64,000 nt of DNA from Arthrobacter sp. StoSoilB5 (GCF_019977235.1 NZ_AP024646.1:5022001-5086000); one strand, 5' to 3'. Shown: positions 39,976 through 48,978, numbered from the stretch's first letter. Program-made: numbers and translations. The notes: generated by a model from the letters alone, not told the origin.

Positions 39976-41892
39976 ATGGCCAGAATTGAGGACTACGCAA
40001 TCATCGGGGACTTGAACACGGCGGCTTTGGTGGCCCGGGATGGGTCCATCGACTGGATGTGCCTGCCGCGTTTCGACTCGCCGGCATGTTTCGCCGCCTT
40101 GTTGCATAACCCTGAAGCTGGGCGGTGGCTCATGGCGCCCGCAAATGCAGCGGCCCGGAACGGCGGGAACTGCACGCGTCGCCGGTACCGTCCGGACACC
40201 TTGATCCTGGAAACGGAATGGGAAGTAGACGGCGGCGCAGTCCGGGTCACCGACTTCATGCCCGTCCGTGATGATGCCGTGGATCTGGTGCGTATTGTGG
40301 AAGGCCTATCCGGCGAAGTCGCCATGCGTGGGGAGTTGATTCTCCGCTTCGACTACGGCCGCGTCGTGCCGTGGGTACGTCACGGCAAGCACGGAATCAG
40401 TGCCGTAGCCGGCCCCGATTCTGCCTATATCACCACGCCCGCTCCGCTGAAAGGCCAGGACAGGCGCACAATCAGCGAGTTCACCGTCCGCGCCGGGGAA
40501 CGCGTCCCCTTTGTGCTTCGCTGGGCACCAAGCCATGAGCCGGAGCCCCGACGCATCGACTCCGCCAAGGCATTTCAAGCCACGGAATCGTTCTGGCGCG
40601 AGTGGATTGGCCGCAGCGAGATGGAGGGCAAGTACAAGGATCCGGTGGAGCGATCCCTGATAACCCTCAAGGCTTTGACCTATGCCCCCACGGGAGGCAT
40701 CGTTGCTGCTGCTACAACGTCCCTTCCCGAGCAACTGGGCGGCTCCCGCAACTGGGACTACCGCTATTGCTGGCTGCGCGATGCAACACTGACGCTGCAG
40801 TCCTTGCTTGCCGCCGGATACACGGAAGAAGCAGGGGCTTGGAGGGAATGGCTACTCCGCGCTATAGCCGGCGATCCTTCCGAACTCCAGATCGTTTACG
40901 GCTTGGACGGTGCCCGCAGGCTACCGGAAGCCGATATCCCGTGGCTTTCGGGCTACGAAAATTCCCTGCCGGTCCGCATCGGAAACGCTGCGGCCCCCCA
41001 GTTGCAACTGGACGTTTGGGGCGAGGTACTGGACGGACTCTCGCTGACCCGGGCGGCATCCCCGGCCGGCACCGTGGACACCTCCTGGGACATTCAAGTG
41101 GCCTTGATGGAATTCCTGGAGGGGGCTTGGGACCAGCCAGACAATGGGCTGTGGGAGATGCGCGGCCCCCGCCGGCATTTCACGCATTCCAAGGTGATGG
41201 CATGGGTAGCTGCAGATCGCATGGTCAAGGGCGTAAGAACTTCCGGACTGCCCGGCCCCGACGACCGTTGGGAGGCCCTGCGCAACGAGATCCATTCAGA
41301 GGTCATGACGCACGGGTTCGATGAAAAACTCAACAGCTTTGTACAGTCCTACGACAGCAAGGAGCTGGACGCCAGCCTGCTCCTCATCCCCCGCGTCGGC
41401 TTTCTGGGACGTCGGCACCCCCGCGTGGCGGGAACGGTTAAAGCCATCCAGGAAGGCCTCACCGATGATGGCCTGGTGTTGCGCTACCGAACCGAGTCCG
41501 GCCACGACGGCTTGCCCGGCCATGAGGGAGTCTTCCTTGCGTGCTCGTTCTGGCTGGTGGATGCGCTACTGGGCATCGGCCATGCCGGGCAGGCTACGGC
41601 ACTGTTCGAGCGATTATTGACGCTCCGAAACGATGTTGGGCTGCTCAGCGAGGAATGGGATCCCGAAACCCAACGACAGCTGGGCAATACCCCGCAAGCG
41701 TTCAGCCACTTTCCGCTGATCCACTGCGCCCTTCAGCTCCATCACGGCGAAGCCCACAGCAGTGACACGCCCCTGCGTAGCCCGAAACACCCGGAACAAG
41801 GAACTGACCAGCTCCCACAACAGGCCATCTCCGAAGGCGGACCGGGCACGCTTCATCCGGCGCCACGAAAGCGCCGCGAGACCAGTCGGTGA
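39976..41892 (+). CDS. glycoside hydrolase family 15 protein
   Basis: 638 residues. It starts IEDYAIIGDLNTAALVARDG and SIDWMCLPRFDSPACFAALL, the hallmark of bacterial GH15. RNWDYRYCWLRDATLTLQSL is the conserved (alpha/alpha)6 active-site motif. The C-terminal LLSEEWDPETQRQLGNTPQA block carries the second catalytic Glu. No signal peptide, so cytosolic. Members act as glucoamylases, glucodextranases or trehalases; the substrate is open, with trehalase common in Actinobacteria. The last 50 residues are a low-complexity Pro/Gln/Arg tail. Confidence 0.9.
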   Translation: MARIEDYAIIGDLNTAALVARDGSIDWMCLPRFDSPACFAALLHNPEAGRWLMAPANAAARNGGNCTRRRYRPDTLILETEWEVDGGAVRVTDFMPVRDDAVDLVRIVEGLSGEVAMRGELILRFDYGRVVPWVRHGKHGISAVAGPDSAYITTPAPLKGQDRRTISEFTVRAGERVPFVLRWAPSHEPEPRRIDSAKAFQATESFWREWIGRSEMEGKYKDPVERSLITLKALTYAPTGGIVAAATTSLPEQLGGSRNWDYRYCWLRDATLTLQSLLAAGYTEEAGAWREWLLRAIAGDPSELQIVYGLDGARRLPEADIPWLSGYENSLPVRIGNAAAPQLQLDVWGEVLDGLSLTRAASPAGTVDTSWDIQVALMEFLEGAWDQPDNGLWEMRGPRRHFTHSKVMAWVAADRMVKGVRTSGLPGPDDRWEALRNEIHSEVMTHGFDEKLNSFVQSYDSKELDASLLLIPRVGFLGRRHPRVAGTVKAIQEGLTDDGLVLRYRTESGHDGLPGHEGVFLACSFWLVDALLGIGHAGQATALFERLLTLRNDVGLLSEEWDPETQRQLGNTPQAFSHFPLIHCALQLHHGEAHSSDTPLRSPKHPEQGTDQLPQQAISEGGPGTLHPAPRKRRETSR

Positions 41893-41902
41893 AAGACCAC
41901 AG

Positions 41903-42124
41903 TTACGATTCCGTTTTTTGATCGTCCGGATCCGCGGGTTCAGCTTTGTGCTTGGCTTCTTCCAGATGTTGATCAAGCTTCCGCTCGGCCTCCCGCCGAC
42001 GCTGGCCGATGGTCCTCATCTGCTGCGTGGTCGGAGATCCAGCGTCGGTCTCCTGCCACGGATCGCGTTCCTCTGACCCTGCGCCCGAGGGCACGCCAGG
42101 GCCCTTCTTCTCTTCTTCGCCCAT
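41903..42124 (-). CDS. small hydrophilic hypothetical protein
   Basis: 73 residues from the ATG at 42124. It is highly charged, with a Gly/Pro segment (MGEEEKKGPGVPSGAGSEE) and a helical end (GQRRREAERKLDQHLEEAK). The start is unsure: upstream in frame the residues PWRWDDFL are also protein-like and a GTG at 42166 could be used, but neither start has a clear ribosome site. No family is recognised. Confidence 0.55.
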   Translation of the reverse strand: MGEEEKKGPGVPSGAGSEERDPWQETDAGSPTTQQMRTIGQRRREAERKLDQHLEEAKHKAEPADPDDQKTES

Positions 42125-42177
42125 AAGGAAATCGTCCCATCGCCAGGGCTTCTGCGGTAGCCGCACGCGAGTGGATA

Positions 42178-42213
42178 AACGCACGACGGCGACCTCCCGC
42201 CGTCGTGCGTTTC
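42178..42213. repeat. hairpin repeat, copy D (ACCTCC loop)
   Basis: AAACGCACGACGGCG, loop ACCTCC, CGCCGTCGTGCGTTT: perfect 15-bp stem followed by TTTCCCC on the plus strand. It lies in the divergent gap between the small minus-strand gene and the gene at 42306, though it could end a readthrough transcript from the GH15 gene. Confidence 0.65.
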
Positions 42214-42305
42214 CCCCACCAAAGCACCGCTTCCCCGCCAAAGCACCGCGGGCCTCGGGATGGAACGCTAGGGTTGGTCCCAACACATCTGACGAGGAGA
42301 GCCCA

Positions 42306-42770
42306 TTGCCGTACATCGTTGACTTCAAGAACGTTTCTGTTGAAGGCCTGGAGTCCTCTCCGGTCGCTGAAGCGCTTGCTGGGTTGCGCGCCAACGAGGC
42401 CCGCTACTACAAGAACAAGTACGACCATGCCTTCACCGTCAGCCCTGCAAGCGAGGTCCCGGAAGTCGTGGATCGGGTGAGCCGGATCCTGAAGGAAGAG
42501 CGCGACATCGTCATAGATTCCCGCCCCCTTGAGGCGACCACCTTCGAGGTTGAGGGTTTGCGGATGGATTACGTGTTCTACGAGTCCGGACTGTCCATCA
42601 ATGTCATGTACAGCATCGAGGACGGCGGGAAGCGGGCGGTGGGATTCAAACTCGCTGAAGGCATGGACGTGCCGGAAGAACTGGCGTCACGCTTCAAGTT
42701 CGCCCGCCAGAAATCCAAACTGGCAGGCGTCATCCGGGGCTCGTACTTCGTGATCAAGGGCGAGTACTGA
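42306..42770 (+). CDS. hypothetical protein
   Basis: 154 residues from a TTG start with GACGAGGAGAG seven to ten bases upstream. The sequence is a mixed alpha-beta domain (YIVDFKNVSVEGLESSPVAE, then an Arg/Lys-Tyr-rich patch, and IVIDSRPLEATTFEVEGLRM). It has no membrane segment. I do not recognise the family. Confidence 0.65.
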   Translation: MPYIVDFKNVSVEGLESSPVAEALAGLRANEARYYKNKYDHAFTVSPASEVPEVVDRVSRILKEERDIVIDSRPLEATTFEVEGLRMDYVFYESGLSINVMYSIEDGGKRAVGFKLAEGMDVPEELASRFKFARQKSKLAGVIRGSYFVIKGEY

Positions 42771-42893
42771 CCGCAGGCCATGACTACGGCCCTATGCCAA
42801 CGGGCAGGGACCCTCTATTCTCTTGACATGGACGTTTGGGGAGCGTTTTGCCGCACCAAACCCGGTCAGAACAGCATCGGACGCGGGTGACGC

Positions 42894-43454
42894 ATGGATC
42901 CCCTCAGCAATGTTCCTTCCCCAGACAACTACGCCGGTTTCATCGCGAGGTTGGATGCGGCGACGGCAAGCCTCAGCACACGGGCGCGGGCTCTGAACAA
43001 GGCACTGGCGGCCATCTCGTTGCTTTTGGGACGGTACCAGCGGGCCCTTCGGGCATGGGAACGGCGACTGGCCCGCGTCAACGAGGAACTAGCCCGGCAC
43101 TCTGGGGAACCTCAGACCTCGGCAGCCCTCCACGAGCTTCACCGAACCGCCGTTCAAATGGAGTCAATGTACAGTGCGCAGATCCTTCGGATCACGGAAA
43201 AGCTGGCAAACATCCAAGGACGCCGCGACGCTATCGGGCGGTCGCTACTGGAGCTTGAAGTCAGCAGAGCCAAACTGGATACCTCACGGAAGTTGTCGCA
43301 GGACCGCGAGAACCTGAGCAAAGCCCTCTATGAACTCGCTGGCACCGGTGGCGCCACCGCCGAGATCCCCGACCTTGGATTGCGAAACGATCTTAAGGAA
43401 GCCCGCGAGGCAGTTGTTCTGGCCGAAGCACTCCTCGAAGTGAAGGGATCCTGA
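42894..43454 (+). CDS. hypothetical coiled-coil protein
   Basis: 186 residues, almost entirely helical, with heptad-like Leu/Ala spacing (LSTRARALNKALAAISLLLG, ERRLARVNEELARHSG, and LYELAG). A long coiled coil is likely. Its stop is two bases before the next gene, so the two form a unit. The partner gene encodes a two-helix membrane protein, which suggests a membrane-associated scaffold; that role is inference. Confidence 0.65.
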   Translation: MDPLSNVPSPDNYAGFIARLDAATASLSTRARALNKALAAISLLLGRYQRALRAWERRLARVNEELARHSGEPQTSAALHELHRTAVQMESMYSAQILRITEKLANIQGRRDAIGRSLLELEVSRAKLDTSRKLSQDRENLSKALYELAGTGGATAEIPDLGLRNDLKEAREAVVLAEALLEVKGS

Positions 43455-43456
43455 CC

Positions 43457-43981
43457 ATGGGGACCACGTCGCACAGCCACCCGTCTGGGGACACAGTTGA
43501 AGTGGTGCGCTGGGCGAGGAAACCCGGCGACAACCCCATCGTCAGATTCGCCACCTTCAGCATCCTTGGTGTGATCCTGTGGCTGATCCTGATGATCTTC
43601 ATGCCTGGCCTGAGAAGCTTCGGCCTCGCCACGATATTCACGGCAGTCTTCGCAACGATTCTCACCGTTCCCACCGTAACCGCGCAGAGGAGCCAGCTGC
43701 GCGGGCTGGCCAAACGGATCAACGACACCATCACGGAGATGACAGACGCCTCCACGGACAAGATCTCCCCAAAGCAGCTTCGGAAATTGATCAAGAGCGG
43801 CGAGCCGCTTCCACTGTTGGTCAACGGGGTGCCCGGTTTGCAGCTGCACGTGAAACGGGTCGCAAGTGTCAAGGACGACGCCCCCGAAAAACTGCTGGCG
43901 GTTATTACCGTTGCCCCGGTAAGCAGTGGAACTGCCAGCTTTGACAGGCTACTCGAGGCGGCATTATATGGAGGACGGTAG
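43457..43981 (+). CDS. hypothetical membrane protein
   Basis: 174 residues with two adjacent transmembrane helices (FATFSILGVILWLILMIFMP and LATIFTAVFATILTVPTV), then a cytosolic domain of about 90 residues with SPKQLRKLIKSGEPLPLLVN. The family is not recognised. It follows the coiled-coil gene with two bases between. The IS110 element begins about 100 bp downstream, in the opposite direction. Confidence 0.65.
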   Translation: MGTTSHSHPSGDTVEVVRWARKPGDNPIVRFATFSILGVILWLILMIFMPGLRSFGLATIFTAVFATILTVPTVTAQRSQLRGLAKRINDTITEMTDASTDKISPKQLRKLIKSGEPLPLLVNGVPGLQLHVKRVASVKDDAPEKLLAVITVAPVSSGTASFDRLLEAALYGGR

Positions 43982-44089
43982 AAGCTGAAGGCAGCCGCCT
44001 GGCTCTTGGTCGACGAACGAAACCTATTCCTGCAGGCGGAACCGGCCACGCGAAGTCCGACGACGCTAAAAATGATGCTCCTATTGCTG

Positions 44090-45298
44090 TCAATGGTCGT
44101 TGAGCCAGCTTTCGTAGCGTTTGTGGAAGTTGTCGTCGCGGGTGAGTCCGCGTTCGAGACGGGATAGTGCGGTAGGCCAGACGCGGAGGTCATCAGCGGC
44201 GGCCTGGAGGGTGATGTTCTTGGCTTTCCGCAGGGCCCGGAGCTGCCCGGCGAAGGGTGCTGGGTGGGGGTGCATGATCTGGTCATAGATTTCACGTGCA
44301 ACGTAGCGTTTGAGGCAGCGCATGATTTCCTTGGTGGTTTTGCCTTCTTGTCGGCGCCTGGCCACGTAGGTTTTGGTCCGGCTATCACTCATCATCCGTA
44401 CGAGCACTACGCGATGGATGGCTTTATTGGCTTGCCGGTCTCCGCCACGGCTAAGTCGATGCCGGGTGGTTTTCCCTGAGGCGGCCGGGATGGGGGCAAC
44501 GCCGACCAGGGCTGCGAACCTTGCCTCCGAGGTGACCCTTTCGGAGTTGTCGCCTACGGTTACCAGCAACTGACTTGCAACGTCAGTGCCAACACCCTGA
44601 ATGTCCCTGAGCGTAGGGGCGTGAATGGTGAGGATTGCGTCGAGTTCAGTATCGATCAGGGCCACTTCCGTGTTCAGGTGCCGGTAGCGGACAGCCAAGC
44701 GCTTGAGAACGATGGCGGTGGCGTTTGGAGGCTCGGCAGGGTCACCGATCGGTCGGCTTTTCTCCAGTGCGCTCATCATTGCAACGCGGCTTAAGCCGCG
44801 GTACTTCGCCCGGATGGGCTCAGGAGCAGAGACCAGGATGCTCTTGATCTGAGCCATGACCGCGACCCTTGCCCGCATGGCAGAGTTTCGTTCAGCGCGC
44901 AGAACACGTAGTGATTCCACAGCCCCGTCCCTGGCTTTTGGCGTCGCAACCCTGCTGCCGGCAAGTGCAGCTTCCGCAGCCTGATAGGCATCCAACGGAT
45001 CAGACTTGCCCCGTAGCCGGCGTTCTTGCCGGTTTGGACGCATCACTTCCAGGACCCAGAAGTGCTCCCGACTCAGGACGCGTGCGAGCTCCGCTCCGTA
45101 ACTGCCTGTGCCCTCCACGCCGATGGACGAGACCGGGCCAAATCCGGTGATGAACTCCACGATCTGCCGGTAGCCGGAACCGACGGCAAGGAACTCCTTG
45201 TCCCCTAGATGCCGCCCTGTTTCACTGATGACGGCGACGTGGTGGGTATCGGCATGCGTGTCGATCCCAGCGATGACTTTCGGATGTTGTTTTGCCAT
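44090..45298 (-). CDS. IS110-family transposase with C-terminal HTH
   Basis: 402 residues. The RuvC-like DEDD catalytic set is complete: Asp13 (AGIDTHADTHH), Glu62 (GVEGTGSYG), Asp100 and Asp103 (GKSDPLDAYQAA). The Tnp_20 domain follows (LRDIQGVGTDVASQLLVTVG and SEARFAALVGVAPIPAASGK, where the last Ser-Gly is the catalytic serine region). Unlike the shortest members, the last 45 residues form a Cro/C1-type helix-turn-helix (ITLQAAADDLRVWPTALSRL). No frameshift is seen, so it may be active. I start at the ATG at 45298. Confidence 0.92.
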   Translation of the reverse strand: MAKQHPKVIAGIDTHADTHHVAVISETGRHLGDKEFLAVGSGYRQIVEFITGFGPVSSIGVEGTGSYGAELARVLSREHFWVLEVMRPNRQERRLRGKSDPLDAYQAAEAALAGSRVATPKARDGAVESLRVLRAERNSAMRARVAVMAQIKSILVSAPEPIRAKYRGLSRVAMMSALEKSRPIGDPAEPPNATAIVLKRLAVRYRHLNTEVALIDTELDAILTIHAPTLRDIQGVGTDVASQLLVTVGDNSERVTSEARFAALVGVAPIPAASGKTTRHRLSRGGDRQANKAIHRVVLVRMMSDSRTKTYVARRRQEGKTTKEIMRCLKRYVAREIYDQIMHPHPAPFAGQLRALRKAKNITLQAAADDLRVWPTALSRLERGLTRDDNFHKRYESWLNDH

Positions 45299-45540
45299 GA
45301 TGAAACTGCCCTGACCTTCTGTTGCGTGCAATGGAACATGAAGGGCACGCCGGCCGGGTGGTCAGACAAGACAGTAATGGGATTCTTTGAGCAGGCTCCT
45401 ATGAGGTCATGTCCACCTGGCCGCCGCGCTTATTACAGCCTGCGTCACGGCGGACAGATCATTTTGAAGACAAACCACAAGGGCGTCAGTCGGAGGCAGA
45501 GTCACACCGCAACACAAGCCAATTCCATCATTACTGTCAG
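45299..45540 (-). ncRNA. candidate IS110 bridge-RNA region
   Basis: IS110-group elements encode a bridge RNA in the noncoding end 5' of the transposase. This stretch has no gene and contains CCGCCG/CGGCGG (45421-45453) as a stem, and GACAGTAATG (45370-45379) paired with CATTACTGTC (45529-45538). Exact RNA ends are not determinable here. Confidence 0.4.
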
Positions 45541-45562
45541 ACCCTGGTGGGAGGGTTGATTC

Positions 45563-47653
45563 ATGGAAAGGGTTGGGCAGTTCGCGGCACGTGGGGCGGT
45601 AGCCTCCGGTGACGGTGCTGCCCTCTCCCGGGCCAGGATGCGGAGCATGGGAGCACCTACCCGGCTTGCCATGGCATACAAGAGTTCGACGTCGATACTG
45701 ACGCCTGCGGATAATCCCAGGCGCGCTGAGCTGCTTCGCGGGCTCGATTCGATAAGGAGTGCACCGCATTCCCCACCCGGCCCGGATGAAACCCTGGATG
45801 CCACCGCCAGTCCGGCCCAACCAGGCACCGGCCATGGACACGTGCACTCCGAGCCCACCCCGCCTTCACTAGCCGGCGCCATGGAAACCCTGGTCTCTGC
45901 TTTGGATGGCCCACGCGGGATGGCCGCCACTGAAGCCCGGCTGTTCGGGTTTGTTGAGGCATCACACTTCGCCGGGCGGGTGGAGGAGATCGCCCGGACC
46001 GTGGAGTACCTTCAGGTGGTCGCGGCCCAGGCGGTGGAACGGACCCGGCAGGAAGCCCAGCAGGCACACTCCTCCGCCGCGGGCACCAGATGGCGGACAG
46101 GCTGGACCGAAACCGCAACCGAACCCGGAACCGCAACCGAACCCGGGACGGAAACCACAACCGAACTTGAACGCGAACCCGGGGCCGGGACCGCAACCTC
46201 GGGCCCGGACTCCGCCGCCGTTCGGCCCGCCGTTGTTGGGCCTGCTGCTGTTGGGTCCGCTGCTGTTGGGTCGGCGGATGCTGCCGCGGTGGTGGATGAT
46301 GGGTACCGCAACGCCGCGGAATTCCTGCGCGCCCGCCTGAGGATCGGCATCGGCGAAGCCAGGCGCCGGCTCGCCCTCGCAGCCCAAGCGCTCCCCCGCG
46401 CCGGCATCGCCGGACAACACATCCCGCCCCGCCGCGAAATCCTTGCCAAAGCCCTCGAATCCACGCAGATACCCACCCGCTCAGCGACCATCATCAGCGC
46501 CGCCCTGGACAAAGTACAGCTCCTCACCGACGAGGACACCCTCGCCGGAATGGAACAAGCCCTGACCACCACCGCCCGTGAATCCGATCCCGACTTCGTC
46601 CTCAAAATAGCCAAACGCTGGACCGACTCGATCGACCAGGACGGGCCCGAACCCAGCGAAGAAATCCTCCGCCAACTCCAAGGCACCCTCATCCGCAAAC
46701 CCCGCCACGGACTGCACCACCTGGAAATCTTCGCCACCACCGAACAATACGAAACACTCACCACCGCCATGAACACCGCCACCAACCCCCGCCTCACCAC
46801 CGGCAACGGCGACACCATGGGCGGGCCGGGCACGAACAGTGGCGGCCAAGCTGGTGAGCCTGCCGGTCAGCGTCATGGCCGGAACGGATCAGCCAGCCCG
46901 GACCTGGACCGCCGCTCCCGCGCCCAGAAACTCCTCGACGGCCTCGTCGGAGCCTGCGGTGTCGCCCTGACCACCGGCAAGCTGCCAGCCAACGGCGGAC
47001 TCCGGCCTCAGGTCATGGTCACCATCAACCACCACGACCTCCTCCAGGAACTCACGAACACGGCCAACACCCCGGTCCGCCAGGAACTCACGAACACGGC
47101 CAACACCCCGGTCCTCCAGGAACTCACGAACACGGCCAACACCCCGACCCGCCCGGCCAACACCCGAACCCGGCCCAGCTCCGGCGCCGCCACGAATCAA
47201 CCCGGCCCGCCCCGAACCCGGCCCAGCTCCGGCGCCGCCACGTTCAGCGGCCCGATCCACCCCAACACCATCCGAAAAATCGCCTGCGACGCCGACATCA
47301 TCCCGGTCCTGCTCGGCACCGAATCGAGGGTCCTGGACATCGGCCGCACCACCCGGATCTTCCCACCCCACATCCGCAAAGCCATCACCGCCCGGGACCA
47401 AGGCTGCGCCTTCCCCGACTGCACCATGCCAGCACCCTGGTGCGAAGCACACCACATCACCTACTGGTCACACGGCGGCACCACAGGAACCGAAAACGGC
47501 ACCCTGCTCTGCAGCCACCACCACCACCTCATCCACAAAGAACACTGGACCATCACCACCAACACCGGCGTGCCCTGGTTCACCCCACCACCACACATCG
47601 ACCCCCACCAAACACCACGCCGCAACCACCACCACACACCCCTCAGAACATAA
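45563..47653 (+). CDS. DUF222/HNH endonuclease-domain protein
   Basis: 696 residues. A GGAGGG site seven bases before the ATG supports the start. DUF222 spans about residues 100-430 (ARLFGFVEASHFAGRVEEIA, then RIGIGEARRRLALAAQALPR). A C-terminal HNH nuclease motif follows (DCTMPAPWCEAHHITYWSHG and LLCSHHHHLIHKEHW). Three 12-residue units QELTNTANTPV(R/L) and low-complexity Thr/Glu and Val/Gly runs interrupt the chain. These proteins are multi-copy in Micrococcaceae and may be selfish or defence-related; function is unproven. It starts right beside the IS110 flank. Confidence 0.88.
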   Translation: MERVGQFAARGAVASGDGAALSRARMRSMGAPTRLAMAYKSSTSILTPADNPRRAELLRGLDSIRSAPHSPPGPDETLDATASPAQPGTGHGHVHSEPTPPSLAGAMETLVSALDGPRGMAATEARLFGFVEASHFAGRVEEIARTVEYLQVVAAQAVERTRQEAQQAHSSAAGTRWRTGWTETATEPGTATEPGTETTTELEREPGAGTATSGPDSAAVRPAVVGPAAVGSAAVGSADAAAVVDDGYRNAAEFLRARLRIGIGEARRRLALAAQALPRAGIAGQHIPPRREILAKALESTQIPTRSATIISAALDKVQLLTDEDTLAGMEQALTTTARESDPDFVLKIAKRWTDSIDQDGPEPSEEILRQLQGTLIRKPRHGLHHLEIFATTEQYETLTTAMNTATNPRLTTGNGDTMGGPGTNSGGQAGEPAGQRHGRNGSASPDLDRRSRAQKLLDGLVGACGVALTTGKLPANGGLRPQVMVTINHHDLLQELTNTANTPVRQELTNTANTPVLQELTNTANTPTRPANTRTRPSSGAATNQPGPPRTRPSSGAATFSGPIHPNTIRKIACDADIIPVLLGTESRVLDIGRTTRIFPPHIRKAITARDQGCAFPDCTMPAPWCEAHHITYWSHGGTTGTENGTLLCSHHHHLIHKEHWTITTNTGVPWFTPPPHIDPHQTPRRNHHHTPLRT
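47045..47152 (+). repeat. three tandem 36-bp repeats inside the DUF222/HNH gene
   Basis: Three near-identical 36-bp units beginning CAGGAACTCACGAACACGGC at 47045, 47081 and 47117, each coding for 12 residues. A longer 48-bp unit (RTRPSSGAAT) is repeated twice just downstream. Copy number could vary between strains without breaking the frame. Confidence 0.8.
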
Positions 47654-47703
47654 AGACCCCACAAAGAAGTGGAGACCCGTCAAAGGAAGTAGAGCAAACA
47701 GGT

Positions 47704-48891
47704 CTACCGCGACGTCGACCAGCCCGTGTACGACTCAGCCAAGTACGCCTTGGCATGCTCGGACGAAACCACGGAGTGCAGCTCACCGAGCTGGCGGGCC
47801 CGGTCGAAATCGTCGGCGCCTGGAACGGTGTGCAGCATGGATGTCATCCAGTAGGAGAAGTGCTGCGCCTTCCACACACGGTCCAAGGCGCGATCACTGT
47901 AGGAATCCAGCAATGTGGTTGAGCCGTTGGAGTAGAAAGAATCGAGGCCTTCGAAGAGCACCTTGACGTCGTGGATGGCCAGGTTCAGGCCCTTCGCGCC
48001 GGTAGGCGGGACGGTGTGCGCGGCATCGCCAGCAAGGAAGAGGTTGCCGTAGCGCATGGGAGTGTGGACGAAGCTCCGGAACGGCAGGACCATCTTTTCC
48101 AGGACCGGGCCTTCGTTGAGCTCGAAACCGTTGCCGTTGACGCGTTTGCGGAACTCGGACCAGATGCGTTCGTCGTCCCAATCGGCCACGTTTTCCTTGG
48201 GGTCGCACTGGAAGTACATGCGCTGCACCGCCTCGGTCCGCTGGCTGATCAGGGCGAAACCGTGCTCGGAGTTGGCATAAATCAGCTCGTCGGAGCTGCG
48301 CGGTGCCTGGGCCAGGATGCCGAACCAGGCGAACGGGTACTCATGGAAAAACCACTTCCGGTTGGCTTCGGGGATCTGGAAGCGGCAGTGGCTGCGTGAG
48401 CCATCGGCGCCAACGAGGAAGTCGGCCTGGATCTCGAACTCCTGGCCGTCGGAGTCAGTGAACCAGACTTTGGGCTTGCCCTCGAGATCGTGAACGGTGG
48501 TGTCCGTGACGCTGTACCGGACGTCGCCGCCGTCGGCCTCCCGACGCGCGGCGAGGTCGGCGAAAACGTCCGTCTGCGGGTAGAGCCACACAGACTCGCC
48601 CACCAGCTCTTTGAAGTTGATGCGGTGGCTTTCGCCGTTAAACCGTAGCTCGATGCCATCGTGCCGGTCACCTTCGCGCAGCACCCGGTCCGAGACACCG
48701 GAGTCCACCAGCAGGTTTACAGTGCCGTGCTCCAGGATGCCGGCGCGAACAGTTTGGTGGATTTGCTCGCGGCTGCGAATCTCCACCACCACTGAGTCGA
48801 TGCCTTGCTTTGCCAGCAGGTGGGAGAGCATGAGGCCGGCGGGTCCTGCACCCATGATGGCGACCTGTGTGGTGACGATATTGCGTGCCAT
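47704..48891 (-). CDS. pobA: 4-hydroxybenzoate 3-monooxygenase (PobA)
   Basis: 395 residues, group A flavin hydroxylase. The FAD motif GAGPAGL is at residues 14-20, the second FAD motif reads NLFLAGDAAHTVPPTGAKGL, and DG-type FVGADGSRSHCRF is between. The strong overall match to 4-hydroxybenzoate hydroxylase (RTEAVQRMYFQCDP, SFVHTPMRYGN) identifies it. It converts 4-hydroxybenzoate to protocatechuate with NAD(P)H and O2. The palindrome ATTCCGTT-G-AACGGAAT about 90 bp upstream and the IclR gene next door suggest induction by 4-hydroxybenzoate. Confidence 0.93.
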   Translation of the reverse strand: MARNIVTTQVAIMGAGPAGLMLSHLLAKQGIDSVVVEIRSREQIHQTVRAGILEHGTVNLLVDSGVSDRVLREGDRHDGIELRFNGESHRINFKELVGESVWLYPQTDVFADLAARREADGGDVRYSVTDTTVHDLEGKPKVWFTDSDGQEFEIQADFLVGADGSRSHCRFQIPEANRKWFFHEYPFAWFGILAQAPRSSDELIYANSEHGFALISQRTEAVQRMYFQCDPKENVADWDDERIWSEFRKRVNGNGFELNEGPVLEKMVLPFRSFVHTPMRYGNLFLAGDAAHTVPPTGAKGLNLAIHDVKVLFEGLDSFYSNGSTTLLDSYSDRALDRVWKAQHFSYWMTSMLHTVPGADDFDRARQLGELHSVVSSEHAKAYLAESYTGWSTSR

Positions 48892-48978
48892 GGTGTTCCT
48901 CGCTTCGTTGCGGTCCCGCTGGGGACAGGATGAGTCTGAAATCAGTGTGGCCTGCGCTGCGTGACCGGTGTTACATGA

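Larger units (their letters stand above)
44077..45540 (-). mobile_element. IS110-family insertion sequence, ends approximate
   Basis: The transposase is at 44090-45298 and a structured noncoding flank of up to 242 bp lies 5' of it. IS110 elements lack terminal inverted repeats, so exact ends cannot be read from one copy. An 8-bp word GCTCCTAT occurs at 44077-44084 and 45395-45402, but chance could produce that. The left limit follows from the next gene end at 43981; the right limit is set by the start of a DUF222 gene at 45563. Confidence 0.6.

Noticed and set aside
44077..45402. GCTCCTAT at both sides of the transposase as exact IS110 ends
   Set aside because: An 8-bp match in two flanks of this size is expected by chance fairly often, and it would leave only about 100 bp for the noncoding end.
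45563..47653. CRISPR array from the repeats at 47045-47152
   Set aside because: Repeats are directly adjacent without spacers and keep the reading frame of the DUF222/HNH protein.
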